A DNA stretch of 64,000 nucleotides. It comes from Io17-Chloro-G2 sp963663135. GTDB taxonomy: Bacteria > Chloroflexota > Dehalococcoidia > Lucifugimonadales > UBA3495. The notes under the pieces were generated by a model. The model made no database searches. It saw only the letters and a list, made by a program, of their open reading frames with translations, and had not been told where the DNA came from. The stretch spans positions 1,550,001-1,614,000 of the forward strand of contig CAXXRM010000005.1 of NCBI GenBank assembly GCA_963663135.2, written 5' to 3'. Made by a program: the position numbers and the translations under genes. Of this stretch, positions 51,086 to 60,046 are shown piece by piece (within the stretch, counting starts at the first letter, position 1; each line of letters starts with the position of its first letter).

Positions 51086-51852
51086 AGTGGGGTCCCGGAG
51101 CCTTCCCGTTGACCCGGAGGTTCCGGGATAGGAACTGTGTTGTCCCGAATCCCGTCTCCGCTGCCAAGAACATCATCGTCCGGGAAGTGTACTTTCCCAT
51201 GCTGCATGTACCCGGTCCTGGACGATGTCACCATCGTTGTCATTTCGGCGGCCAAATCGGCGTTGTGAGTAGTCATCAAGACCGTGCGGCCGGAACCGGT
51301 CCAGTCGGCAATCAAAGCCTTGAGCATGGCGCGAGACTCTGCGTCAAGGCCAGACTCCGGCTCGTCCATTAACAGGACCTGAGGGCGGTGCAGCAATGCC
51401 CGGGCGATGGATACCCTCTTTTGCATCCCGTGGGAAAGGGTACGCACCCGGTGGCCTGCCCGGTGACCCAGTCCAACCAACGCCAGCACCTCGCCCGACC
51501 TCTGCCCGGGGTCCGGCAGCCCGAACAACCGGGAGTAAAACACCAGGTTTTCCTGGCAGGTCAAGTCGTCGTGGAGAAAGGAGCGGTGACCAACGACGCC
51601 GACCCGGCGCCTCACCTGGTCTGCCTGCTTCCGGCAGTCAAACCCGGCGACGCTAACCTTTCCGGAGTCGGGAGTGACCTGGGTGGACAGGACCCGGAGC
51701 AGGGTCGTCTTGCCGGAGCCGTTAGGACCCAACAAAACGATGAGTTGGCCCCAATTCAACGCCAGATCCAAGCCCCAGAGCACCGGCCAGTCGCCGAAGT
51801 TTTTTTCAACCCCTTGGGCATTGACGGCAAGACCGGTCGGTTGGTTCGACAA
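51082..51852 (-). CDS. ccmA: Haem exporter ATP-binding protein CcmA
   Basis: A 256-residue ABC ATPase. Walker A is LLGPNGSGKTTLLRVL (about 37-52), the signature is LSHGMQKRVSIARAL (about 140) with Gly-rich LSGGQ altered to LSHGM as in other CcmA, and Walker B is VLLMDEPESGLD. The TTG start has GGGAG seven bases upstream. The last 35 residues are Pro/Gly-rich. It heads the ccm set; ccmF and ccmH are not in the window. Confidence 0.93.
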   Translation of the reverse strand: MSNQPTGLAVNAQGVEKNFGDWPVLWGLDLALNWGQLIVLLGPNGSGKTTLLRVLSTQVTPDSGKVSVAGFDCRKQADQVRRRVGVVGHRSFLHDDLTCQENLVFYSRLFGLPDPGQRSGEVLALVGLGHRAGHRVRTLSHGMQKRVSIARALLHRPQVLLMDEPESGLDAESRAMLKALIADWTGSGRTVLMTTHNADLAAEMTTMVTSSRTGYMQHGKVHFPDDDVLGSGDGIRDNTVPIPEPPGQREGSGTPL

Positions 51853-51927
51853 GGCTTACTCCCGGCCGTCGCAGCCATCAGCGGGTCGCAACGAAGGTTC
51901 AGGCAGCAGCATGGGATTCCGGCGGGA

Positions 51928-52722
51928 TCAACTGCTCTTTATGCTCACGCCGCCGTCCACCGCCCAGGTTTGGCCGGTAATGTAGGAAGCGGCCGGTGAC
52001 GCCAAAAACACCGCCAGGTAACCCGGCTCTTTCAATAGACCCGTTCTGCGAAGTGGGACCTGCTCCTGCGCCGCATCCTGGCGAGACTGGTACGCCTCAG
52101 CCGACATATGCTCCGGGTCCGGAAAGTAACCGGGAGCTATGGCATTGACCCGCACACCATAGGGCGCCCATTCCTGGGCGATACACTCGGTGAATCGCAT
52201 CAAGCCGGTCTTGGCGGAATCATACGCGGAAGACAGGGGCCGACCCCGGAAAGACGCCCAGCCGGAAATATTGATGACGCAGCCTTGCCGCCGTTCCAAC
52301 AAATGCGTCCCCAACGCCCGGCATCCCTGGAATGCCTCGGTAAGGTTGACGTCCACCACGTGGCGCCATTCCTCCTCGGTCATTCCGGGCGTATCGCTTC
52401 CGGGAAGTTGGACCAGGGGTTTGCGAATGGAGTCGCCCACGCAGTTTACCAAGATGTCCACCGTTCCAAAGTCGGTCAACACCTGTTGCGCAATCCGGTC
52501 CATGTCTGCTGACTTGGTAGCGTCCCCGGCCAGAGAGACCGCGCTGCGGCCCAGGGCGCGCACTTCATCCGCAGTCTTGGCGGCATAGGTGGGCGTAAGA
52601 CCGGTAACCGCCACGTCCACTCCGGCTTCAGCCAGCGCCAGAGCTATTCCCTTCCCGATCCCCCTTCCGCCACCAACCACCAGGGCCTTTTGGCCGGTTA
52701 TGTCAAATTCTGGCAGGCTCAT
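51928..52722 (-). CDS. Short-chain dehydrogenase/reductase
   Basis: A 264-residue NAD(P)-dependent oxidoreductase. The cofactor motif GGGRGIGKGIALAL (about 17-30) and the active-site Ser (INISGWAS) and SAYDSAK (Tyr and Lys, about 165-171) are all present. The ATG at 52722 has GGAAGGAG upstream; the frame from 52773 adds 17 residues with no ribosome site. It probably acts on a 3-oxo or hydroxy acid; the substrate is unknown. The next gene, an alcohol dehydrogenase, is divergent from it. Confidence 0.9.
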   Translation of the reverse strand: MSLPEFDITGQKALVVGGGRGIGKGIALALAEAGVDVAVTGLTPTYAAKTADEVRALGRSAVSLAGDATKSADMDRIAQQVLTDFGTVDILVNCVGDSIRKPLVQLPGSDTPGMTEEEWRHVVDVNLTEAFQGCRALGTHLLERRQGCVINISGWASFRGRPLSSAYDSAKTGLMRFTECIAQEWAPYGVRVNAIAPGYFPDPEHMSAEAYQSRQDAAQEQVPLRRTGLLKEPGYLAVFLASPAASYITGQTWAVDGGVSIKSS

Positions 52723-52938
52723 GCTAATCTCCTTCCGGAAAACCATCCGGCTGGAAGTGTAGTTGAGGGCCATAGACCAGTCAACGGCCGGGCCACAGGC
52801 TTTGACGCCGGTCTCTCAGACGGTTAACATTCGCAAGATTTCAACGCCATTCCCTTGGGCCCGATAGTCTGCCGCGAACAACTTAGGCAACATCCACCAG
52901 GGCTTTCAACCAATAACCCGCCAAAAGGAGACGCCGAC

Positions 52939-53970
52939 ATGAAGGCTGTATTTATCAACGAGTTCGGGGGACCAGACGCCTTGGTCTATGGGGACCGCCC
53001 TGAGCCCGAGGTGGCTCCCGGGGAAGTGATGCTCCGGGTAAGGGCCAGCGCTCTGAACCACCTGGACCTGAACCTGCGCGCAGGAACCAGTTACCGCGGT
53101 CCGCTGCCCCGGATCATGGGGTGTGACGTGGCCGGAGAGGTGGTGACGGTGAGCCCCCAAGCTCAGACCTCGCTGAAAGCGGGTGACCGCGTACTGTTGG
53201 ACAACCGAATCAAGTGCGGACACTGCGAAAACTGCCGTTTGGGACTAGACCAGTACTGCCCAACTCAGCTAAGAATCGGCGTGGACCTGGATGGAGGCCA
53301 CGCCGAGTACATTACGGCGCCTGCCGGCAACGCCTACAAAATTCCCGATTCTTTGAGTTTCAACGAGGCGGCGGCAATCCCCATTGCGGGGCATACCGCC
53401 TGGCATTGCCTGGTTACGCAGGGTCAGATCCGCCCTTGGGACGACGTTTTGATTCAAGCCGCCGGCAGCGGCGTGGGAAGCATGGGCATCAAGATCGCTA
53501 AAATGTTCGGCGCTCGGGTTATCACCACCGCCGGCAGCGACTGGAAACTTGAGAAAGCCAAGGAAATCGGCGCCGACGAAGTCATCAATTACCGCGAGGT
53601 TTCAAACTTCAGCCAGAAGGTGAAGGAACTCACCGATGGCAAGGGCGCGGACCTGGTTCTGGACTGCGTGGGGGCCGATGTCTGGGAGGAAAACATGCTG
53701 TCGCTGAAACCGGGCGGAAGGTTGGTGATTACCGGCGTAACCTCCGGCGCGCGCACCAACATGGATTTGTCGGTTCTCCACGGGCGGCCGCTGCACTTGA
53801 TGGGCAGCGGCGGCCGCAGCCAGCGCACCTTCGCCGACATGATGAAGGTCGTTCAGCACGGTTCCCTGCGCGGCGTCGTGGGACAGGTCTTTCCCCTCGA
53901 TGAAGTCGGTAAGGCCCACCAGACAATGGCCGACCGGGACTTCTTCGGTAAACTGGTCATCGAAAGCTAA
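52939..53970 (+). CDS. Zinc-binding alcohol dehydrogenase (MDR family)
   Basis: A 343-residue medium-chain dehydrogenase. The GroES-like N-terminal domain is followed by a structural-zinc lobe, CGHCENCRLGLDQYC (four Cys, about residues 94-108), and an NAD(P) domain with AAGSGVGSMGIKIAKMFG (about 174-191). The ATG at 52939 has GGAGA eight bases upstream; the longer frame from 52855 is not supported. Close to threonine dehydrogenase or quinone-reductase-like members; substrate unknown. The FAH-family gene starts 24 bases downstream and probably shares its mRNA. Confidence 0.9.
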   Translation: MKAVFINEFGGPDALVYGDRPEPEVAPGEVMLRVRASALNHLDLNLRAGTSYRGPLPRIMGCDVAGEVVTVSPQAQTSLKAGDRVLLDNRIKCGHCENCRLGLDQYCPTQLRIGVDLDGGHAEYITAPAGNAYKIPDSLSFNEAAAIPIAGHTAWHCLVTQGQIRPWDDVLIQAAGSGVGSMGIKIAKMFGARVITTAGSDWKLEKAKEIGADEVINYREVSNFSQKVKELTDGKGADLVLDCVGADVWEENMLSLKPGGRLVITGVTSGARTNMDLSVLHGRPLHLMGSGGRSQRTFADMMKVVQHGSLRGVVGQVFPLDEVGKAHQTMADRDFFGKLVIES

Positions 53971-53994
53971 ACGCATTAAACAGGAGGAGAATCC

Positions 53995-54765
53995 ATGAGA
54001 ATAGCCCGGTATGAAGCACACGGCGATGTCCACTACGGAGTTGTCGAAGGAGACAACGTAACGGCCCTAAGCGCCAGCCCCTTCGAGCCGCACGAGTTGA
54101 CCGACCACGTTCACAAGCTTTCCGACGTCAAGCTGTTGGCGCCGGTAATGCCCGGAAAAATCCTGGCCATGGGCTTGAACTACACCAGCCACATCGGCGA
54201 CCGGCCAGCCCCCCCGTACCCGATGGTATTTCACAAAACTCCAACCAGCGTCATCGGTCCCGAAGACACGATCATCCGCCCGAAAGAAGTGCAAAGGCTA
54301 GACGCGGAGGGTGAGATGGTGGTGGTGATCAAAGACACCTGCAAGAACGTTACCAAAGAAGACGCCCTCAACCACGTGCTGGGCTACACCTGCGGCAACG
54401 ACGTCAGCGCCCGAGACTGGCAACAGAGAGACCGCCAGGAGAACAACTCGGACTGGTGGCGAGCCAAGTCCGCAGACACCTTCTCCCCCATGGGTCCCTG
54501 GATTGAAACCGATGCAGCGCCGGACAAACAGCATCTGAGGACGCGGGTGAACGGCGCCGAACAGCAGAACGAGACCACCGACCACCTGCTGTTTGACGTG
54601 CCGACGATGATCGAGTTTATTACCCGCTACGTAACCCTGCACGCGGGAGACTGTATCTACACCGGCACACCTGGAACCACCCAGGACATGGGGGATGGAG
54701 CCATTTGCGAGATTGACATCAGCGGCATTGGCGTCCTGCGCAACACGGTGAAGCTGGAGACCTAG
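53995..54765 (+). CDS. Fumarylacetoacetate hydrolase family protein
   Basis: A 256-residue C-C hydrolase or decarboxylase-isomerase of the FAH fold. It has GKILAMGLNYTSHIGD (about residues 54-69) with a His common to the active site, and DAEGEMVVVI (about 103-112) and NDVSARDWQQRD (about 133-144) with the metal-binding acidic residues. YTGTPGTTQDMGDG is the usual late loop. The ATG has AGGAGG upstream. Members open aromatic-ring products or act on oxaloacetate; the preceding alcohol dehydrogenase suggests a small catabolic unit. Confidence 0.9.
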   Translation: MRIARYEAHGDVHYGVVEGDNVTALSASPFEPHELTDHVHKLSDVKLLAPVMPGKILAMGLNYTSHIGDRPAPPYPMVFHKTPTSVIGPEDTIIRPKEVQRLDAEGEMVVVIKDTCKNVTKEDALNHVLGYTCGNDVSARDWQQRDRQENNSDWWRAKSADTFSPMGPWIETDAAPDKQHLRTRVNGAEQQNETTDHLLFDVPTMIEFITRYVTLHAGDCIYTGTPGTTQDMGDGAICEIDISGIGVLRNTVKLET

Positions 54766-54810
54766 CCGGACCGAGTCCGAACATAGTCAGGGACGTGACG
54801 GTTCACACTC

Positions 54811-54849
54811 AATGCGTCGGAGGTATTGAAGAATTGCCACCGACGCATT
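54811..54849. terminator. Hairpin after the FAH gene
   Basis: Ten-base perfect arms AATGCGTCGG and CCGACGCATT around a 19-base loop, 45 bases after the stop. The downstream T-run is short, so terminator function is uncertain. Confidence 0.45.
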
Positions 54850-54991
54850 TGCCCGGATCTGCCGGCTTTGTTCTGAGCGTCCCTGGCTCAAGATCCTAAA
54901 TCGAATCTAATCTGAACGTCATGATCGACGTTACCGTGCTAGCATTCCAAGCACAGGAACAAGCGCGTGGCGCCGAATGTGGAGCTTTCTC

Positions 54992-55348
54992 ATGGGAACC
55001 TTCACCGTCAACGTCCAGGTAGGCGATTTGGACTGGAATGAATCTATCGGACTGGACACCATAGTAGACACCGGCAGCACATACACCTTTATACCGGGCG
55101 CTGTCCTAACACAGCTAGGTATCAAACCAGAAGACCGCCGGCTCTTTGAATTGGCCGACAACCGAACGGTGGAGTACTTGATCGGCTACGCCCGCTTACG
55201 GCTGGACGACAATGAAACGATCACCGTGGTTGTTTTTGCCGAAGATGAAAACAGCCCACTGCTGGGAGCAACGACCCTGGAACACCTCAGCCTTGGAGTA
55301 GACCCGATAAACCAGCGTTTGATCCCCGTATCCGCCATTCTAAGATAG
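54992..55348 (+). CDS. Retropepsin-like aspartic protease (clan AA)
   Basis: A 118-residue protein with the catalytic DTGSTYTF (about residues 24-31) and the downstream hydrophobic-hydrophobic-Gly psi-loop LLGATTLE (about 90-97) of single-domain, dimeric aspartic proteases related to the archaeal AF0612-like group. The ATG at 54992 has GGAG seven bases upstream; an in-frame ATG-like start at 54977 is less well placed. No signal peptide is evident. Free-standing by context; substrate unknown. Confidence 0.8.
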   Translation: MGTFTVNVQVGDLDWNESIGLDTIVDTGSTYTFIPGAVLTQLGIKPEDRRLFELADNRTVEYLIGYARLRLDDNETITVVVFAEDENSPLLGATTLEHLSLGVDPINQRLIPVSAILR

Positions 55349-55561
55349 GCACACTTCATGCCACGAGTTCCCAAGCGGCCAGACACGTCTACACACGGAA
55401 GCGGCCTCTTTAAGGCACGAGCCTCAGTCGCCAGAGGCTAACTTCGCCAGGTATAGCCGTGCGCGTGCCTCACGGTAACGCTGTCGCAATTGCTCCGGTT
55501 ATCAACACCAATGATTACCACAGTGGCCGGAGTCTCTCCCTTTTTTGACGCGGAGCCCCGT

Positions 55562-56719
55562 TCACCTGGGACGCCAGGGGCAGACCAACGTGCCTTGTCG
55601 TTGTTTCGGCGGCCAGATCATCACCTTGCGCCCCCGCTGCCATTGGACCAGCACGACGTCCCGGCCCACTTGACGACCCGAGTCAGCATCGATTTTGAAC
55701 CTTCCGTAGAAGGTTGAAAAATCCAGTCGGGAGGCAGTTATTCTTACCTGGGTTTCGTCCAACGTGCCCGCTTCCTCAACGCACCGTTGGGCCACCAGGC
55801 CCGCCGCGTAGGCCTGCACCATGGGGTAGTCCGGCGCCAGGGAGCTTTGGCGGCCCATGGATGCCAATGCTTCCTCACCGGTTGGGCCAAAGTCAACCTC
55901 ATAGTCCGCATCCCGTTCCCACTGACTCGGGCCCAGAAACCCGTCCACCTGGGGCCCCAGAGCCCGATGAAACTGGTCAATCGGGGATGCGACCACCGCA
56001 ACCGCTTTAAATGCCTGAGGGTATTCCGCCAACAGATTGGCGAGAGCTAGGTCGTTGGCAATTCTACCGACGACCACGAGGACATCGGGCCGGCGGCTCG
56101 CGGCTGCTGCGGCAAGGTCACTGAAATCTTTCGTTGCCGCGTCGAACTCCCAGACGAATTCCACATTGAACCGCCACTCTGCCGCGGACCGATCCACCCC
56201 CGAGGAAACCGCTTTGGGGAAAGCGCCCGGTGTGGCGCGAAGGATGCCGACGGTCCTGGCGGCGGAATCGGCTTTCCGAATCACCGGCAATAGCCCGGCC
56301 AGGTATCGACTGGCCGGCGTTAGAACGCCGATTATTCCCCGGTATCCTTTCTGGTAAACATCGTCGGAGGCGCCGCCCTGGTTCCACATCAACCGGCGGC
56401 GTTCTTCGGCAACCGCCGCGGAGGCAGTGGTTAACACGCTGGAATAGGGGCCAAAGAGGACGTCGACGCGGTCGTTGGCGAGCAGATGGTCCGTAGCCCT
56501 CCGCACCCCTTCAACGCGGCTGCCGTCATCCTGGAAATAGACCTGGACGGGGTATCTTGTTGGGACACCGCTCGGTCCGGTTCCCAAGCGTACGCCGCCC
56601 GCCGCGTTAACATCCTCTGCCCAAGACTGCAGCCCGGCCAACGCCTGCTTTCCCTGGGTCTGGAACTGACCGGACAGGGAGACCGGAATCCCGGCCTTTA
56701 TATGGCCTGAGAGCGGCAA
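55562..56719 (-). CDS. Branched-chain-amino-acid-type ABC substrate-binding protein, orphan
   Basis: A 385-residue LivK/AmiC-like bilobal binding protein. IPVSLSGQFQTQGKQALAGL near the N-terminus and VDVLFGPYSSVLTTASAAVAEE (about 86-107) are typical of the family. The frame begins at TTG, with AAAGGG five bases upstream, and no signal peptide or lipobox is seen. It may be a cytoplasmic ligand sensor, or the true start may have been lost. No permease or ATPase genes are adjacent. The tail ends in Trp/Arg-rich sequence. Confidence 0.7.
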   Translation of the reverse strand: MPLSGHIKAGIPVSLSGQFQTQGKQALAGLQSWAEDVNAAGGVRLGTGPSGVPTRYPVQVYFQDDGSRVEGVRRATDHLLANDRVDVLFGPYSSVLTTASAAVAEERRRLMWNQGGASDDVYQKGYRGIIGVLTPASRYLAGLLPVIRKADSAARTVGILRATPGAFPKAVSSGVDRSAAEWRFNVEFVWEFDAATKDFSDLAAAAASRRPDVLVVVGRIANDLALANLLAEYPQAFKAVAVVASPIDQFHRALGPQVDGFLGPSQWERDADYEVDFGPTGEEALASMGRQSSLAPDYPMVQAYAAGLVAQRCVEEAGTLDETQVRITASRLDFSTFYGRFKIDADSGRQVGRDVVLVQWQRGRKVMIWPPKQRQGTLVCPWRPR

Positions 56720-56764
56720 TTGGACCCTTTAACGCTTTGGGGCTTCAACCGTGCCCCCGGATGA

Positions 56765-57949
56765 TTAGTCCCTGGCCCGGAAAATGCCGAAGGAACTGGT
56801 GTAGCCGTGGAGGAAGGTGGTACCGCTTACCGGTCCGATTTCTCCATTGCAGAAAAACCCGCCCAGCGGGACTGATCCCAGCTTGTCCCGAAACAGGTCG
56901 GTGTCATGGTTGGGGCGGCCGTACAGGTACTGACCCCGGCCCAGGCATGAAAACAGCAATGCCCCCTGAGCTTGATTCTCAACGTTTTCCACCGCGTACT
57001 GTCCCAAGGCTTCGGTCAGGTCCTCAGCGGAGGTCTGAGCGTCCCGCAGGTGGAACTGCACAAGCTGACCCTCTTTAAGAATCTCGCCGATTGCCAACAC
57101 GCCGGTCCGCTCGTCCATGCCGGCCAGGTTGCGAATCAGGAAATCACCTTGCCTGGGATTATCGATTAACTCGTCCATCACGACACCGAGGAACAGCGAT
57201 GACCTCATCAGCCGGCGGTCCCGGTCATCAGACATCTGGAACAGGTCCTTCAAGACATCCACCGGGGTCTGGCCGTCAAGCTCGGCCAACACATTGCGGG
57301 CGCATTTGGTGACACGCATGGGTTGGCCGACGGGCCGGCACCCCTGGGCCACCACCGTGTCCACAATGATGTTGCCGTGCAAAGCCACGCCCACGGCCCC
57401 GGACCGGTAAACCTGGTCACCCAGGAACAGGGCATTCTCACCCTGCTGCTGGGCGCCGCTGGCCAAGCCGCCGATTTTGGCCGCGCCGCCAAAGGCGTAG
57501 TCCAAGCCCATCAACAGGTTGGGCACCGGGAAGGAGAAAGGATCGGCCAGCATGACAAAATGAGGGTTCTGCTCGGGGGACACGCCCACCGCCTCTTGCC
57601 AGGCGTCCGGGGCGGCATCCATGTCCGGCAGTGTGTCGGATTCCAGATGGAATCCAACGATCTCGACTCCCGGCATTTGGGCTGCAGTTATAGACAACGC
57701 CGGACGCTGCTCCACCTCCAGGCCGTTGCCGATAATCCCGCCGCCGGAGCAACCCAGGACGGTGGTATGCCCCAGTCGCCGTTGCACCAGGTCGACCAAT
57801 TGGCCATACTCGGATTGGTAATGCGGCGCGGCAAAAACAACCAACAAGTCGGGCTGCACGTTTCCCAATTGCGCTTGAATCTCAGAGCCGCATTCGTCGA
57901 TTGCCTGTTCCAGTGACGTATGTTCAGAGATGGCCGATGCCCATTTCAT
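56765..57949 (-). CDS. FIST-domain sensor protein
   Basis: A 394-residue protein with FIST N-terminal and FIST C-terminal domains, thought to sense small ligands such as amino acids. Recognised by LLVVFAAPHYQSEYGQLVD (about 30), GCSGGGIIGNG (about 66-76), GGLASGAQQQGENALFLGDQ and the C-terminal LLFSCLGRGQYLYG and GGFFCNGEIGPVSGTTFLHGYT. The ATG at 57949 was chosen because the longer frame has low-complexity N-terminal sequence. FIST domains are usually fused or linked to signalling domains; here none is seen. Confidence 0.85.
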   Translation of the reverse strand: MKWASAISEHTSLEQAIDECGSEIQAQLGNVQPDLLVVFAAPHYQSEYGQLVDLVQRRLGHTTVLGCSGGGIIGNGLEVEQRPALSITAAQMPGVEIVGFHLESDTLPDMDAAPDAWQEAVGVSPEQNPHFVMLADPFSFPVPNLLMGLDYAFGGAAKIGGLASGAQQQGENALFLGDQVYRSGAVGVALHGNIIVDTVVAQGCRPVGQPMRVTKCARNVLAELDGQTPVDVLKDLFQMSDDRDRRLMRSSLFLGVVMDELIDNPRQGDFLIRNLAGMDERTGVLAIGEILKEGQLVQFHLRDAQTSAEDLTEALGQYAVENVENQAQGALLFSCLGRGQYLYGRPNHDTDLFRDKLGSVPLGGFFCNGEIGPVSGTTFLHGYTSSFGIFRARD

Positions 57950-58304
57950 ATCAAAAACCCCGATTCCAGCGTTCGATCCCAGCGTTCCAGGGCGCCCCAA
58001 GTATACCAAGCAAACAGTGGCCTTGAGAATACGGGCCAAAGGTCGTCCGCCCTGCTTCAAACGCCTCAGAAAGATGGTCGGCGGCCGCGTTACGGCAGCT
58101 CGGTATCGCTTGACATGGAATTGGGCCGTTACTACAATTCGGGGTGATGCCGAACCTGTTGTTCATTCCCCTACGCCTTGCCATAAAACGACGCCATTGT
58201 TCGTAAGAGAACCATACATCGTAATCAGACAGGGTTGCATTTGAAACCAGCCGCCGCGCCGACGGTCTTAGCTGCGCGTACACGGCCCTCTTCAGTCCAG
58301 GGAC
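57950..58304. other. 355-base intergenic region, nothing recognised
   Basis: Between the divergent FIST and yvcK-type genes. Only short frames occur. A TATACT-like hexamer near 58000 could be a minus-strand -10, but no good -35 accompanies it. Confidence 0.4.
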
Positions 58305-59660
58305 ATGGCTAGTTTTTTCGACCTCCTGGCGAAACGCCGCATCGGCCGCGCTATCCTGATTTTCCTGGTGCCCGGCATTTCGTTGAAGCGGTGGATAGCG
58401 CTCGAGGTGTTGGGCGCCCTCGCAATCTGCATCGGTATCCTCTTCATAACCCAGGTCCATATATGGACGGGGGTCACCGCCCTGGCCGGGATCGTGAGCC
58501 TCCAGGGCGAGCCTTCCTGGGTCCGCAGCAGCGTTTTTATTGCCGCGGGCGCGCTCATCGTCCTCGCAGCCTCCCTACGCCTGGCCAGGTCGTTAACCAC
58601 TATCTCCCTCAGAAGACGGAATTCCCGCTTGTTCGACTCCCTGTACATCGAGCGGGTTTTGGCCGCCGGACCCAGGGTGGTCGTGATTGGAGGCGGCAGC
58701 GGGTTGCCTAATCTGCTGCGGGGCCTGAAAAACATGACGTCAAACATCACCGCGGTGGTGACCGTGGCCGATGATGGGGGAAGTTCTGGAAGGCTGCGCT
58801 CCGAGTTGGGGATCTTGCCTCCCGGGGATATTCGCAACTGCCTGGTGGCTCTCGCCGATTCCGAAGATGTCATGCAGCGGTTGATGGACTATCGGTTTTC
58901 CTCCAACGGCCAGTTGGACGGCCACAGCTTTGGCAACATTCTCATCGCCGCGCTGGCCGGGATTGCAGGAGATTTCTCCGACGGCGTGGTCATGGCCGGG
59001 GAACTGTTGGCCATTCGCGGGCAGGTGATTCCATCCACCGCCGTGGACGTGACCCTGACGGCCCGCACCGCATCGGGCCAAAACCTGGTTGGCGAATCAA
59101 GGATTGGGGCGGCGAGAGACCCTCTCCGGTCCCTGGCTTTGGAGCCGCCCGGAGCAGCCGCTCACCCCGGCGCCAAGAAAGCCATCGAAGAGGCTGACTT
59201 GATAATTCTGGGGCCGGGCAGCCTATTCACCAGCATTGTTCCCAACCTTCTGGTGGCCGAGATCGCCTCGGCAATTACGGAGGCGGGCGCGCTCAAGATG
59301 CACGTGTGCAACGTTGCCGGCGAGCCGGGACAGACCATGGGGTACTCGGCGCTGGACCACCTGAACGTCCTCCGGCATTTCCTGGGACCGACGACGGTGG
59401 GTATTGTGCTGGCAAACAGTAATCTGCTGAATAGTTCCGCCCCGGAATCTGTCCAATTGCCGGAATCCGTCCAATTGGTGGAAGTGCCCAACCATTGGCC
59501 GGACTCATCCATCTGCGTGCAGGCGGACATCATAGACACCGCAAATCCCACAAGGCACGACCCCGATAAACTGGCGACCACAGTTGTCGAAACCTACCAC
59601 CGGCACCGGGGCCACCGCCGCCGCCTACCCCCACTCTGGCGCATGTCCCGCGGCTATTAG
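58305..59660 (+). CDS. YvcK/CofD-like gluconeogenesis factor with N-terminal membrane anchor
   Basis: A 451-residue protein. Two transmembrane segments (about residues 32-56 and 75-95) precede the YvcK domain. That domain begins GPRVVVIGGGSGLPNLLRGLK (about 122-142) and contains TVADDGGSSGRLR (about 152-164) and GHSFGNILIAAL, all family signatures for UDP-sugar binding. B. subtilis YvcK lacks the anchor. The C-terminal part has a short imperfect repeat (ESVQLPESVQLVE) and a basic tail. It may link central carbon metabolism to the envelope (inference). Confidence 0.88.
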   Translation: MASFFDLLAKRRIGRAILIFLVPGISLKRWIALEVLGALAICIGILFITQVHIWTGVTALAGIVSLQGEPSWVRSSVFIAAGALIVLAASLRLARSLTTISLRRRNSRLFDSLYIERVLAAGPRVVVIGGGSGLPNLLRGLKNMTSNITAVVTVADDGGSSGRLRSELGILPPGDIRNCLVALADSEDVMQRLMDYRFSSNGQLDGHSFGNILIAALAGIAGDFSDGVVMAGELLAIRGQVIPSTAVDVTLTARTASGQNLVGESRIGAARDPLRSLALEPPGAAAHPGAKKAIEEADLIILGPGSLFTSIVPNLLVAEIASAITEAGALKMHVCNVAGEPGQTMGYSALDHLNVLRHFLGPTTVGIVLANSNLLNSSAPESVQLPESVQLVEVPNHWPDSSICVQADIIDTANPTRHDPDKLATTVVETYHRHRGHRRRLPPLWRMSRGY

Positions 59661-59722
59661 GCCAGCGGGCCGGGCTTCTTGAGCAGACTCTGAATCTTCC
59701 TGGGGGGTGATGATTTGAATAG

Positions 59723-60046
59723 CGCGGACGATGGTCAGTCAATTGCTGCCTGCATTCATCCGGCGCTCAGGGAGATTTCTACCCCTATGAGACCGTGGTG
59801 CACGAAGCGGGACACGCCTTGGGGCTGTCGGGCTTTTTGGTTCAGAACCTATTAACCGAACGGGCCCGGTACGAAATGGCTCACCCGACGATTGCGGATG
59901 CAGTGCTAAATTACGACAAAAATGTACGCCAAAACCGTATGAACAATGATTTAAAAATGCCCCAAAATAGGTGGGAGCCCGACTGCTCCCCCCACCCCTT
60001 TGACATCATGGCCCTTTACGCTCTGTACCAGACGGTGAACCGATGA
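59723..60046 (+). pseudogene. 5'-truncated zinc metalloprotease (HExxHxxGxxG) fragment
   Basis: The frame is open from the stop at 59720 and encodes a segment resembling matrixin-like proteins. It includes FYPYETVVHEAGHALGLSG, with the zinc-binding HEAGH, and ends PHPFDIMALYALYQ. No ATG or ribosome site lies before the motif (first usable start GTG at 59795), and the region that would form the N-terminal part is missing, with only about 60 bases to the yvcK stop. The stop codon overlaps the next ORF's ATG (ATGA). Most likely a remnant; a short coupled peptide is possible. Confidence 0.55.
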
